A stretch of DNA of 19,412 nucleotides from JBBRZF01 sp038236965 (GCA_038236965.1 JBBRZF010000053.1:1-19412), one strand, 5' to 3'. Positions 1-7,835 are shown, counted from the stretch's first letter. The notes: generated by a model from the sequence alone, not told the origin. Numbers and translations are program-made.

Positions 1-1622
1 ATGGCAAGGTTCAGGAAGTCCGCGTAAAACAAGGCGAAAAACTCCGCGTCGGGCAGGTCATCTTCACCGTCGAAGGCGATGGCCAAAAAACCGCCGCGCC
101 TGAACAAAAAGCCGCCGCGCCCAAGCCCGAGCAGCCCGCACAGCAAAAGCCTAAAGAAGAACAGCCCAAGGTTCAGGAAAAGCCCGCTGCTTCCGCGCAG
201 CCCGCTCCTCCCGCCACCGCCGGCGCAGCAGTCGATTACAAACTTCCCGAACTCGGCGAAAACATCGAACAAGGAGATCTCGTTCGCGTCCTCGTCAAAC
301 CCGGCGACACCATTGCCGACGGCACTCCACTCATCGAACTTGAAACCGACAAAGCCGTCGTCGAAGTTCCCTCATCCGTCGCCGGCGTCGTGAACAGCGT
401 CAACGTAAAGCCCGGCCAGAAACTCAAGGTCGGCGCCGTCATTCTCACCTACACGCCCGCCGCATCCAGCGCTCCTGCCGCATCACCCACTGCTCCTGCG
501 AGCACACCCGAGCCCGCCAGGTCCGAGCCTGCTTCCTCGGACGACGATTCCAGCAGCACCTCCATCGCCCGCGAGATCCATCAGGCCGCGCGCCGCTCTG
601 AAGGCAAGACCGAAGAACAGTCCATGCCTCCCGACCCGCACAAGGGACACGACCGCGAGACCTACCCGCAGCAACTTGAAAAACATGCCGGAGCCGACCA
701 CCGTCCTCCGGTCGCCGCGTCACCCAGCGTTCGCCGATTCGCTCGCGAGCTTGGTCTCGACATCTACGAAGTCCCCGGAACCGGCCCCGGTGGCCGCATC
801 TCCGACAACGACGTAAAAACCTTTGCGAAATCGCGCCTCGCCGCCGCCGCTTCCGCCGTCGCTCAAGCTCCCGGCATCGGCATCTCCAAGGTCACCAAGC
901 TTCCCGATTTCTCCAAGTGGGGAGCAATCGAAAAGGTCTCCCTGCGCGGCGTTCGACGCAAAACCGCCGAGCACCTTGCCGAAGCCTGGGTCACCATTCC
1001 TCACGTCACGCAGCACGACAAGGCCGACATCAGCGAACTCGAAGGCTTGCGCAAACGCTTCGCCGAGCGCGCCGAGCAAGCCGGCGGCAAGATGACCATC
1101 ACCGCCATCGCGCTCAAGGTCGTTGCCTCCGCGCTCAAAGTCTTTCCGCAATTCAATGCCACCATCGACATGGCCAACGAGGAAATCATCTACAAGCGCT
1201 ACATCAACATCGGCGTCGCCGTCGACACCGATCGCGGACTCCTCGTCCCTGTCATTCGCGATGTGGACAAGAAGAACATCGTCGAACTCGCTGCCGAGAT
1301 GACGCAGCTTTCGCTCAAGGCGCGCAACAAGAAACTCACGCCGGAAGAGATGGAAGGCGGCACATTCACCATCACCAATCTCGGCGGAATCGGCGGCACA
1401 GCCTTCACCCCGATCGTTAACTTGCCCGAAGTCGCAATCCTCGGCATGTCGCGTTCACGCATTGAACCCTGCTGGACAAAGGACAAGTTCGAGCCGCGAC
1501 TCACCTTGCCTCTCTCACTCTCCTACGACCACCGCATCATCGACGGCGCTGACGCAGCGCGCTTCCTGCGCTGGATCGTCGAAGCCCTCGAGCAGCCCTT
1601 CTTGTTGTCGGTGCAGGGATAA
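1..1622 (+). CDS. aceF: Dihydrolipoamide acyltransferase (E2), pyruvate dehydrogenase type, 5'-truncated by window
   Basis: The reading frame is open from base 3, so the gene begins upstream; 539 residues are visible. E2 transfers acetyl groups from lipoyl-lysine to CoA in the cytoplasmic pyruvate dehydrogenase complex. Residues 1-26 are the end of a first lipoyl domain and are followed by an Ala/Pro/Gln/Lys linker. Residues 77-150 are a complete second lipoyl domain with lipoyl lysine K117 in ETDKAVVE. A long linker leads to the peripheral subunit-binding domain (about 240-277). The acyltransferase domain ends with the catalytic DHRIIDG motif (H510, D514). At least two lipoyl domains favour pyruvate over 2-oxoglutarate dehydrogenase, whose E2 normally has one; this choice is inference. 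The linker at about 205-235 is charged and His-containing rather than plain Ala/Pro. The stop overlaps the ribosome site of the following lpdA, and E1 is expected upstream of the window. Confidence 0.93.
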   Translation, partial: GKVQEVRVKQGEKLRVGQVIFTVEGDGQKTAAPEQKAAAPKPEQPAQQKPKEEQPKVQEKPAASAQPAPPATAGAAVDYKLPELGENIEQGDLVRVLVKPGDTIADGTPLIELETDKAVVEVPSSVAGVVNSVNVKPGQKLKVGAVILTYTPAASSAPAASPTAPASTPEPARSEPASSDDDSSSTSIAREIHQAARRSEGKTEEQSMPPDPHKGHDRETYPQQLEKHAGADHRPPVAASPSVRRFARELGLDIYEVPGTGPGGRISDNDVKTFAKSRLAAAASAVAQAPGIGISKVTKLPDFSKWGAIEKVSLRGVRRKTAEHLAEAWVTIPHVTQHDKADISELEGLRKRFAERAEQAGGKMTITAIALKVVASALKVFPQFNATIDMANEEIIYKRYINIGVAVDTDRGLLVPVIRDVDKKNIVELAAEMTQLSLKARNKKLTPEEMEGGTFTITNLGGIGGTAFTPIVNLPEVAILGMSRSRIEPCWTKDKFEPRLTLPLSLSYDHRIIDGADAARFLRWIVEALEQPFLLSVQG

Positions 1623-1637
1623 GGAGCGACGAACGAA

Positions 1638-3047
1638 ATGGAAAAGATAAACATCGCAATCGTAGGCGGCGGCCCCGGCGGTTACGCCGCCGCTTTTCTT
1701 GCCGCCGACCTCGGCATGAAGGTCACGCTCATCGACAACGAGCTCAACCCCGGCGGCGTCTGCCTCTATCGCGGATGCATCCCCTCGAAAGCCCTTCTGC
1801 ACGTCGCTGCCGTCATCAGCGAATCGCGACACTCCAGCACTTGGGGCGTTTCGTTTTCCGAGCCGCAGATCGATCTCGATAAACTGCGCGCATTCAAAGA
1901 GGGCGTCGTAAAAAAGCTTACCGGAGGACTCGGCCAGCTCTCCAAGCAGCGCGGACTCACCTACATCCAGGGACGCGCCAGCTTCGTCAACTCCACCACT
2001 CTCAAGATCGAGAAGACCAAGGGCGGCGGAGAAACGCTTTCCTTCGATCGCATCATCATCGCCACAGGCTCGCGTCCCGCCACCATTCCCACCTTCCCGC
2101 AATCCCCTCGCATCATGGACTCCACCGGCGGACTCAACTTGGAGAACATTCCCAAGACTCTCCTCATCGTCGGCGGCGGCTACATCGGACTCGAGATGGG
2201 AACCGTCTACGCCGCGCTCGGCGCCAAGGTCTCCATCGTCGAAATGACGCCCGGCCTTCTCCCCGGCGCCGACCGCGACCTCGTGCTTCCCCTGCAACGA
2301 CGCATGGCGAAGATTTTTGCGGCCATCATGCTCAACACAAAAGTTTCCGCCATGAAGGAAGAGACAGACGGAATTCGTGTCACCTTCGAAGGCGATGAAG
2401 TTCAGGAAAAGGAGCAACTCTTCGAGCGCGTCCTCGTCTCCGTCGGACGCCGCCCCAACTCCCAAGTCCCCGGCCTCGACAATACAAAGGTAAAGATCAA
2501 CGACCGCGGCTTCATCGAAGTCAACAAGCAGCTTCAGACTGCGGACGAAAACATCTACGCCATCGGCGACGTCGTCGGTGAGCCCATGCTCGCCCACAAG
2601 GCTTCGCACGAAGGACGCGTCGCCGTCGAACACATCGCCGGACACAAGGTCGCCTTCGAACCCAACGCCATCCCCGCCGTCGTCTTCACCGATCCCGAAA
2701 TCGCCTGGGCCGGACTCACCGAAACTCAAGCGCAAATAGAAGGACGCGAGATCACCGTCTCCAAATTCCACTGGGCCGCTTCCGGACGCGCCGTCACACT
2801 TGATCGCACCGAAGGCCTCACTAAGCTCATCATCGATCCCAAGACCGAACGCATTCTCGGCATCGGCATCTGCGGCCCCGGCGCTGGCGAAATGATCTCT
2901 GAAGGAGTGCTCGCCATCGAAATGGCCGCTCTCGCCTCCGATGTCAAACTCACCATCCACCCGCACCCGACGCTTTCAGAAACCATCATGGAAGCCGCCG
3001 AATCCTTCTACGGCCAAGCCACCCACATCTACCGCCCCAAAAAATAG
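1638..3047 (+). CDS. lpdA: Dihydrolipoyl dehydrogenase (E3)
   Basis: This flavoprotein reoxidises dihydrolipoyl groups of the E2 component using NAD+. The 469-residue length is normal for the family. The N-terminal FAD site is GGGPGGYAAA (about residues 10-19). The redox disulfide is C42/C47 in GGVCLYRGCIPSK. A second dinucleotide fold, VGGGYIGLEMG, lies near residue 180. The IYAIGDV FAD motif lies near residue 305, and the C-terminal active-site HPHPTLSE motif supplies H443 and E448. The ATG is preceded by AAGGAG at 1621-1626, which overlaps the E2 stop codon. The 15-base gap and this shared signal indicate co-transcription and coupled expression with E2. Nothing essential is missing. The only alternative is a lipoamide dehydrogenase shared with other 2-oxoacid complexes. 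Confidence 0.97.
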   Translation: MEKINIAIVGGGPGGYAAAFLAADLGMKVTLIDNELNPGGVCLYRGCIPSKALLHVAAVISESRHSSTWGVSFSEPQIDLDKLRAFKEGVVKKLTGGLGQLSKQRGLTYIQGRASFVNSTTLKIEKTKGGGETLSFDRIIIATGSRPATIPTFPQSPRIMDSTGGLNLENIPKTLLIVGGGYIGLEMGTVYAALGAKVSIVEMTPGLLPGADRDLVLPLQRRMAKIFAAIMLNTKVSAMKEETDGIRVTFEGDEVQEKEQLFERVLVSVGRRPNSQVPGLDNTKVKINDRGFIEVNKQLQTADENIYAIGDVVGEPMLAHKASHEGRVAVEHIAGHKVAFEPNAIPAVVFTDPEIAWAGLTETQAQIEGREITVSKFHWAASGRAVTLDRTEGLTKLIIDPKTERILGIGICGPGAGEMISEGVLAIEMAALASDVKLTIHPHPTLSETIMEAAESFYGQATHIYRPKK

Positions 3048-3138
3048 GCGAAGGACTTGGGTTCCATTTCTGACACAAGTGGTGCCCCTGTTTCGCGCCG
3101 CTCTTTGACGCTAACCTATGTTCGATTCCAACAAGAAA

Positions 3139-3170
3139 AGGCCGCCCGATTCTTCAGGCGGCCTCTCTTC
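3139..3170. terminator. Bidirectional intrinsic terminator between converging genes
   Basis: A perfect 7-bp GC stem (3140-3146 with 3157-3163, GGCCGCC/GGCGGCC) encloses a 10-base loop. It is flanked by A-rich sequence on the left and T-rich sequence on the right, so it can end transcription from lpdA and from the converging minus-strand gene. Confidence 0.8.
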
Positions 3171-3180
3171 TTTCGCTTTT

Positions 3181-3220
3181 AATGACTCAATGACTCAATA
3201 ACTAAATGACTCAATTCCTA
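3181..3220. repeat. Octamer tandem repeat touching a stop codon
   Basis: Five consecutive 8-bp units start with AA: AATGACTC, AATGACTC, AATAACTA, AATGACTC, AATTCCTA. The last unit contains the stop codon (CTA, i.e. TAG on the minus strand) of the secreted-protein gene. The tract lies between that stop and the terminator at 3140-3163. Confidence 0.8.
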
Positions 3221-4789
3221 CTGGCAGGTCGCGACCTTCACCGGTTGGATGAACGTGGACCAGTTGAACGTCCCGTTCGCCTTCAGGTATTCAGTCGTGA
3301 ACCACACCGTGCAGCCATCTGAATCCAGGCTGGCCGCCGAGTAGTCGCCCCAACGTGCCAGGCTGCGCTGTTGTGCACCGCCACCGGCCAGCAACTGCGT
3401 TTCCGCACTTGCCGTCGACGAACCCGCCGGTATCACCGTGTAGAACACCGACGGAAACACCGACGAACTCGACTTGCTGTATCCGATAACGATGTTGCCG
3501 ACTTTGTCCATCGCCGCGCTGCCCATCCAACGATAAGCCGCGTCAGGTGTGAACGTACCCTGCCGCGCGATTACCGGGTTTGTGCCACTCACATTGATGT
3601 CGTACCAGCGCACGCCTGACGTGCTGGTCCTCTTGCCCGTCGAGACCGCAACCGAGTGATTCACCACCAGGTGCTTGGAACCATCGGCCAAGGTCATGTT
3701 CTGCAAGCGATACATCAATCGGTCAGCCAGCGAATCAAGTTGTTGGCTGGTGCCCGGCTGAACGATGCAAGTGCCGCCGCCGCAAGCTTTCGAGAACGAA
3801 GCTACCGCAACGTTCGTCGGTCCGGTCAAACTGCCCGTACCCGCCGTCCAGTTCACCGACATCTTCCAGAAATTCAGGCTGTTGGTCCCGAAGTTCGCGA
3901 AGTACCACGGAGTTCCTGCCGCCGGTGTCGTTCCGTCGAAATCCGCCGGCAGTACGCCGCCGAAGCTGGTGCTCAATTGCGAACAGATTTGCAACGGAGC
4001 CGCCGAGCCGGCAACCATCGCCGAGCGATTGAAAGCGCAAAGCTTCGCGCCGGCAAATGTCGAGCCGTTATTGAAGATGTTATAAGTCGCGTAATACGCG
4101 TCCGGGCCTACGCCGAACTTGCCGTAATCATTGAAGCCCGTGCCATACGAATACGAGTAGCGATTCCAGGTGCCCGTCGCATCCGCCGAAGTCGATACGG
4201 CGATGCACTGCAGGTACGGAGTCGTGCTCACCGAGAACTGCGTGGCAAACCAGCGCTGCGAGATCTTGTCCCACAGAATGATCGGATCACCATCATTATT
4301 GGATGCGCAACCGTTGCCGAATCCCGCCCACAGCGTGTTGCCAAGTTTTGGCGAGCCGACCATTGCGCCCGTGTTCTTATCGAACACGGCGAAGGCTTCG
4401 TTCACCCACTGGATGTATTGCGTCGCGCCCACCGAGCCGTTGGTGTCCGGCGGTGCCGAGTTCACCGTATAGCCATTGCCAGTGCCCACACCGTCAAAGC
4501 CGGAGGTCGGCGCCATCGGTGCCGGAGGTCCAGACACCTTCTGCAAAGCTCCATCTGCGCCGCCATCTTTCAGGGCAGGCAGAGGCTTCACTGGGTGTTC
4601 ATGATTTGCGTGCGTGGGCGCAACCGAAGGGATGTCGCGCAGCGCAGGGGAAACGTCGTGGTGAGTCGGCTTCTGGATTTCAACGTTTTGCCCCGCCAGC
4701 GCAAATCCGTTGAGTGAGAAAACGACTGCTGCGGCCAAGCTCAGGGACATTGCAAACTGCAAAATCCTTTTACCGTTTCTATTGTGCAT
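3218..4789 (-). CDS. Large secreted protein of unknown function
   Basis: This 523-residue protein is probably exported. It opens with a basic stretch and a hydrophobic core ending in GFALA, a typical type I signal peptide cut near residue 33. A His/Pro-rich segment follows (about 40-75). The mature part is rich in Gly, Ser, Thr, Asn and aromatic residues, with blocks such as PPDTNGSVGATQYIQWVNE and GDPIILWDKISQRWFATQF, which suggests a beta-rich, possibly propeller-like fold. No catalytic motif was recognised. I chose ATG 4789 over the upstream start at 4837 because AAGGAG lies 10 bases before it and the signal peptide begins there. The gene stands alone, facing lpdA across a terminator. It resembles secreted proteins common in Acidobacteriota, but its function is unknown. 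Confidence 0.85.
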   Translation of the reverse strand: MHNRNGKRILQFAMSLSLAAAVVFSLNGFALAGQNVEIQKPTHHDVSPALRDIPSVAPTHANHEHPVKPLPALKDGGADGALQKVSGPPAPMAPTSGFDGVGTGNGYTVNSAPPDTNGSVGATQYIQWVNEAFAVFDKNTGAMVGSPKLGNTLWAGFGNGCASNNDGDPIILWDKISQRWFATQFSVSTTPYLQCIAVSTSADATGTWNRYSYSYGTGFNDYGKFGVGPDAYYATYNIFNNGSTFAGAKLCAFNRSAMVAGSAAPLQICSQLSTSFGGVLPADFDGTTPAAGTPWYFANFGTNSLNFWKMSVNWTAGTGSLTGPTNVAVASFSKACGGGTCIVQPGTSQQLDSLADRLMYRLQNMTLADGSKHLVVNHSVAVSTGKRTSTSGVRWYDINVSGTNPVIARQGTFTPDAAYRWMGSAAMDKVGNIVIGYSKSSSSVFPSVFYTVIPAGSSTASAETQLLAGGGAQQRSLARWGDYSAASLDSDGCTVWFTTEYLKANGTFNWSTFIQPVKVATCQ

Positions 4790-4935
4790 GAGTTGAAGGC
4801 TCCTTGTGACTCGATTGATAGACGAGTGCCAACACACACTTACATTTATGATAGCCGTAACGGCCGATAATAGAAGGGGCCGGGAACAATTCAGGAAGCT
4901 TAAAGCGCAATGGGACTCGCGCAGAGATTCTGACG

Positions 4936-4965
4936 AGAATAGTACTAACGCGCCTTCCTAGTCAA
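4936..4965 (-). promoter_or_regulatory. Candidate sigma-70-type promoter for the secreted protein
   Basis: On the minus strand TTGACT (4960-4965) is followed after 18 bases by TATTCT (4936-4941). The -35 box is good and the -10 box moderate. It implies a leader of about 140 bases before the ATG at 4789. Confidence 0.35.
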
Positions 4966-5045
4966 GGCTATGTTTACAAAGGAGACACGAAAGTTTACCC
5001 GGAAGTACGCCCTCGGCGTGCTTACGAAAGCATGCGACAGCACCA

Positions 5046-5073
5046 TTCAGACACCTTGAAATGGGGTTACAAT
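5046..5073 (+). promoter_or_regulatory. Candidate promoter for the zinc-ribbon gene
   Basis: TTCAGA (5046-5051) and TACAAT (5068-5073) are separated by 16 bases. The -10 box is strong and the -35 box weak. Transcription would begin near 5080, about 140 bases before the chosen start. Confidence 0.35.
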
Positions 5074-5222
5074 TTCTTTAGTAGTCCAGCAACGAAAAAC
5101 CCGAGTTCCTGCATCGTACATTGGGTACGCCGCAAAGATAGATGCAAGTGATTCCATCTGACAGCCGGGATGTTTGGGCTGTGGCCTCGGGTTTCAGTCC
5201 CGGAGGAAGTACGGGGTTAAGA

Positions 5223-5480
5223 ATGCTTTCCAAATGCGCTAATCCTAAATGTAACGCGTCTTTCCAATACTTTCGGCAAGGCAAGGTTTTCGAAGTGCAA
5301 AGCAACCTTGTTCATCCGACCGTCAGCACACCCGTCGCGCTCAGCCGCCGCACTCCTAGTCGCGTCGAACATTTCTGGCTCTGTCCAGATTGCGCCCCCA
5401 CATTGACCATCGCCGTCAATAACAAGCGCGAAGTCTCGGTTGTGCCCATCGAATCGATCGCTCGCGGTGCTGTCGCTTAG
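5223..5480 (+). CDS. Small zinc-ribbon protein, function unknown
   Basis: This 85-residue cytoplasmic protein has two cysteine pairs, C5ANPKC10 (CX4C) and a later WLCPDC (CX2C), consistent with one structural zinc site. The chain begins MLSKCANPKCNASFQYFRQG and includes VEHFWLCPDC and a short basic strand. I start it at ATG 5223, giving a compact protein whose first residues lead into the zinc site. GGAGG lies 16 bases upstream, which is rather far. A longer in-frame start at 5142 would add 27 unremarkable residues. The overall pattern resembles short conserved proteins of Acidobacteriota; that resemblance is from memory and gives no function. The gene is monocistronic and is followed at once by a strong terminator. 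Confidence 0.75.
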   Translation: MLSKCANPKCNASFQYFRQGKVFEVQSNLVHPTVSTPVALSRRTPSRVEHFWLCPDCAPTLTIAVNNKREVSVVPIESIARGAVA

Positions 5481-5501
5481 TTTTTCCGCTTGCAAGCTTT
5501 G

Positions 5502-5533
5502 AAGCCTGCCTCGTGCAGGCTTTCTTATTTTTT
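5502..5533 (+). terminator. Intrinsic terminator
   Basis: A perfect 8-bp stem, AAGCCTGC (5502-5509) with GCAGGCTT (5515-5522), has a 5-base loop and is followed by a T-rich tail to 5533. It ends the zinc-ribbon transcript and separates it from the antiporter gene. Confidence 0.9.
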
Positions 5534-5542
5534 GCCTTAAAG

Positions 5543-5548
5543 TAAAAT
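5543..5548 (+). promoter_or_regulatory. -10 box positioned for a leaderless antiporter mRNA
   Basis: TAAAAT ends 6 bases before ATG 5555, so transcription would start at or beside the start codon. No Shine-Dalgarno sequence fits in between. The -35 region (about 5520-5525) matches the consensus poorly. Confidence 0.45.
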
Positions 5549-5554
5549 CAGTTG

Positions 5555-6682
5555 ATGAACGACGCTCCTCGAGCAGTCTTGCGACTTTGGCAAAACTTCC
5601 CTCTGCGTAGCCAATATCGATGGCTCAATATTCTGCTCGCCGCTATCCCCGCGGCCCTCATCGTTCACCTTCTGCACCTGAACCCGGTCACGGTTTTCAT
5701 CGTTGCCGGAATCGCGATCGTCCCCCTCGCCGGAGTGCTCGGCGAGGCCACCGAAGACCTTGCCGAACGCATCGGCCCCACCCTCGGCGGCATCCTCAAT
5801 GCCACCATGGGCAATGCCACCGAACTCATCATCGCCTTCTTCGCCTTGCGCATGGGACACGTACAGGTCGTCAAGGCATCGCTCTCCGGAAGCATCATCG
5901 GAAACCTGCTCCTCGTCCTCGGCCTCAGCATCCTCGTCGGGGGCATCGGACGACATAAGCAGACTTTCTCCCGCGCCGCCACCGCCGCCAACGGCACCAT
6001 GATGTTCATTGCCATCGTCGCTCTCATCATGCCCGCCGTTTACGACATCTCCGTCTTCGGCAATCTCAAGCAGCAGAATCCCCACCTGGTGGAACTCAGC
6101 CTTGCCACCAGCACCGTCCTCATCGTCATCTATCTCCTCAGCTTCCTCTTCATGCTGAAGACCCACAAATCGCTCTACCTTCAATCTTCAGAGAACGCTC
6201 ATACCGCACCGAAGGGCGTTCGCTCGACGATGCGTCCGCTTCTTGCGCTCACTACTGCCGCCGTCCTCATCGCTTTTCTAAGCGAGTTGCTTGTCAGCCA
6301 GATCGACGCCGTCACCAGTTCTCTCGGCATGACGGAAACCTTCGTCGGCGTCATCATCGTCGCCATCATCGGCAATGCCGCCGAACACTCTACGGCAATC
6401 ATGGCAGCCCGTCGCAACCAGATGGATCTCGCCATGACCATTGCCGTCGGTTCCAGCACGCAGATCGCACTCTTCGTCGCCCCCTTGCTGGTATTCCTTT
6501 CGATCTTTGTCGGCCACCCCATGTCGCTCGTATTCAGCCCTCTCGAGATCGCCTCCATCGTTCTCTCCGTCCTCATTCTGGAAATGATTTCGTCCGACGG
6601 CGAGACCAACTGGTTCGAAGGCGCTGAACTCATCGCTGTCTACCTCATCCTGGCCGTCTCCTTCTACTTCATCCCCATCTAA
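5555..6682 (+). CDS. cax: Calcium/proton antiporter, CaCA superfamily (CAX)
   Basis: This 375-residue inner-membrane protein should exchange cytosolic Ca2+ for protons. It shows the internal duplication of the cation/Ca2+ exchanger superfamily. The first alpha-repeat has GEATEDLA (63-70) and GNATELIIAFFALRMG (86-101); the second has GNAAEHSTAIMAA (from 273) followed by GSSTQIALFVAPLLV. The conserved acidic residues in GNATEL and GNAAEH are present. About 10-11 hydrophobic segments span the chain, with a hydrophilic loop near residues 205-225. I use ATG 5555 rather than the adjacent TTG at 5552, because a -10-like TAAAAT lies 6 bases upstream and no ribosome site is visible. It is monocistronic. 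The exact cation is inferred from the family. Confidence 0.92.
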   Translation: MNDAPRAVLRLWQNFPLRSQYRWLNILLAAIPAALIVHLLHLNPVTVFIVAGIAIVPLAGVLGEATEDLAERIGPTLGGILNATMGNATELIIAFFALRMGHVQVVKASLSGSIIGNLLLVLGLSILVGGIGRHKQTFSRAATAANGTMMFIAIVALIMPAVYDISVFGNLKQQNPHLVELSLATSTVLIVIYLLSFLFMLKTHKSLYLQSSENAHTAPKGVRSTMRPLLALTTAAVLIAFLSELLVSQIDAVTSSLGMTETFVGVIIVAIIGNAAEHSTAIMAARRNQMDLAMTIAVGSSTQIALFVAPLLVFLSIFVGHPMSLVFSPLEIASIVLSVLILEMISSDGETNWFEGAELIAVYLILAVSFYFIPI

Positions 6683-6702
6683 CAACAAACAAGCTTTTGA
6701 CT

Positions 6703-6774
6703 TCGCCCTTGCTCTTGCCTTTCCCTTACGTGGACCCGGACGCCCCCGTCCGCGGCCGGCGAGCACCGCTCGCC
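6703..6774. repeat. Dispersed hairpin element, copy A
   Basis: The element starts with TTCGCCCTTGCTCTTGCC, continues to GTGG, then has a hairpin CGGACG-cccc-CGTCCG (6737-6742 with 6747-6752) followed by GCGGCC. A second hairpin, GGCGAGC-acc-GCTCGCC (6758-6764 with 6768-6774), follows. The first part matches copy B at 9653-9700. It lies in the convergent gap between cax and the GT2 gene. Confidence 0.65.
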
Positions 6775-6823
6775 TGGTGTTGACCCTGCCCTTGACCTTG
6801 ACCTCCCTCCTCCCTCCTCCTCC

Positions 6824-6851
6824 AAACAAAAAAGACGACCCGAAGGCCGCC
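6824..6851 (-). terminator. Intrinsic terminator of the GT2 gene with a UUCG tetraloop
   Basis: Read on the minus strand, GGCGGCC and GGTCGTC pair over 7 bp (two G-U) around a C(UUCG)G loop, followed by six T and further T-rich sequence. It lies beyond the heptamer tract that follows the GT2 stop. Confidence 0.85.
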
Positions 6852-6911
6852 TCACCACTCACTACCCACTACTCACCACTCACTTACCACTCACTACTCA
6901 CTACTCACTAC
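6852..6911. repeat. Heptamer tandem repeat (TCACTAC)n overlapping a stop codon
   Basis: About eight units of TCACTAC or single-base variants run from 6852 to 6911, with one 8-base unit and a 3-base interruption at 6880-6890. The last three units are identical. The final unit contains the TAG stop of the GT2 gene (6908-6910). Read on the minus strand as GTAGTGA, the 7-base period puts stop codons in all three frames. Confidence 0.9.
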
Positions 6912-7684
6912 TTGATCACCAGCGGCGACTCAACCGTCGCCAGCTCGAAACTCTTATTCTTGTATCTTCCAGCAATATCGTTCCAACGAATCCGCAACAT
7001 CTCCACGAACATCTTGAAGCCGTCCACCACGGGATTGATTTTCGAACGGTCATCGTGCGCCCATTCCACTGGAACCTCGCGGACCGTCAACTTGAACTTG
7101 TTAGCCAGGAACAAAAGTTCCGGATCGAATCCCCAACGCTCGATCTGCTGACGCGTGAACACCGTTTCCGCGGCTTCGCGCGAAAAAGCCTTGAACCCGC
7201 ACTGAGTGTCCTTGTATTGCAGGCCCAGGATGATCCGGTTCAGAAGATTGAAGATGCGCCCCAGAAGTTGTCGATACAGCGGCTGCCGCTCCGTCTGCAA
7301 CTCTTTCTGCATCCAGCGCGAACCAATCGCAACGTCTGCTCCGCCATCGATTGCCGCAATCAGCTTGCCCTCCTCATAGATTGGCGACGAAAGGTCTGCG
7401 TCACTGAATAGCACAACGTCTCCGGACGCATTCATCATCCCGTGACGGACGCTATAACCTTTGCCGCAGTTCCCGGGATTCTCTAACAGCCTTACTATGG
7501 GATTCCGCGCTGCAAACCCAGCTACGATCTCCGCCGTGTTATCGCGCGAGCCGTCGTTCACAACCAGGATTTCAGCCCGCCAACCTTGCTGCGCAACATA
7601 CGCCAATATCTTCTCGAGCGATAAGGTGATTCGCGCGCTCTCGTTATACGCAGGGATAATGATGCTGTACACGGAACTCTCCAT
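6908..7684 (-). CDS. GT2 glycosyltransferase, dolichyl-phosphate-sugar synthase-like
   Basis: This 258-residue GT-A fold enzyme probably moves a sugar from a nucleotide donor to a polyprenyl phosphate at the cytoplasmic membrane face. It opens with YSIIIPAYNESARI and VVNDGSRDNT. The metal-binding DXD is D95-A96-D97 in LFSDADLSSP. The later KDTQCGFKAF block and WGFDPELLFLA acceptor-region block match the dolichyl-phosphate glucosyltransferase/DPM1 group. There is no C-terminal membrane segment, so it is the short soluble or peripheral type. A possible TAAGAT -10 lies about 15 bases before the ATG. The HD-GYP gene lies 151 bases upstream on the same strand, so co-transcription is possible but not shown. 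The product could feed lipid-linked donors to GT-C enzymes such as that at 13540; this is inference. Confidence 0.88.
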   Translation of the reverse strand: MESSVYSIIIPAYNESARITLSLEKILAYVAQQGWRAEILVVNDGSRDNTAEIVAGFAARNPIVRLLENPGNCGKGYSVRHGMMNASGDVVLFSDADLSSPIYEEGKLIAAIDGGADVAIGSRWMQKELQTERQPLYRQLLGRIFNLLNRIILGLQYKDTQCGFKAFSREAAETVFTRQQIERWGFDPELLFLANKFKLTVREVPVEWAHDDRSKINPVVDGFKMFVEMLRIRWNDIAGRYKNKSFELATVESPLVIK

Positions 7685-7835
7685 CAGCTACTTAGACGTA
7701 TCTTACTTTAACGCAGTTGTAAGAAGAATTCGATTCAGTTTCCATCCCCGGCATTACATTCAACTTCACATTCACTTCCACGTACTTTCCCCACCGCCAC
7801 GCTCGCTACTCATGACCCGCTGCTCGCCACTGCTT

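Larger units (their letters stand above)
4790..5222. other. Divergent intergenic region
   Basis: This 433-base stretch between two divergent genes holds candidate promoters in both directions, described separately. It also has an 11-bp palindrome, GCCGTAACGGC (4854-4864), that could be an operator in the minus-strand leader. No convincing gene was seen. Confidence 0.5.

Noticed and set aside
1515..2966. 483-codon open frame antisense to lpdA
   Set aside because: It mirrors lpdA codon for codon and arises from the strong C-ending codon bias. Its composition (Asp/Gly/Glu-rich) is that of an antisense shadow, with no domain.
3656..4717. 353-codon plus-strand frame over the secreted-protein gene
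   Set aside because: The minus-strand gene has a signal peptide, ribosome site and terminator. The plus frame is Arg/His-rich and has no start signals.
4814..4833. TGGCAC on the minus strand as a sigma-54 -24 box for the secreted protein
   Set aside because: The -12 position reads TATCA rather than TTGCA and lacks the invariant GC.
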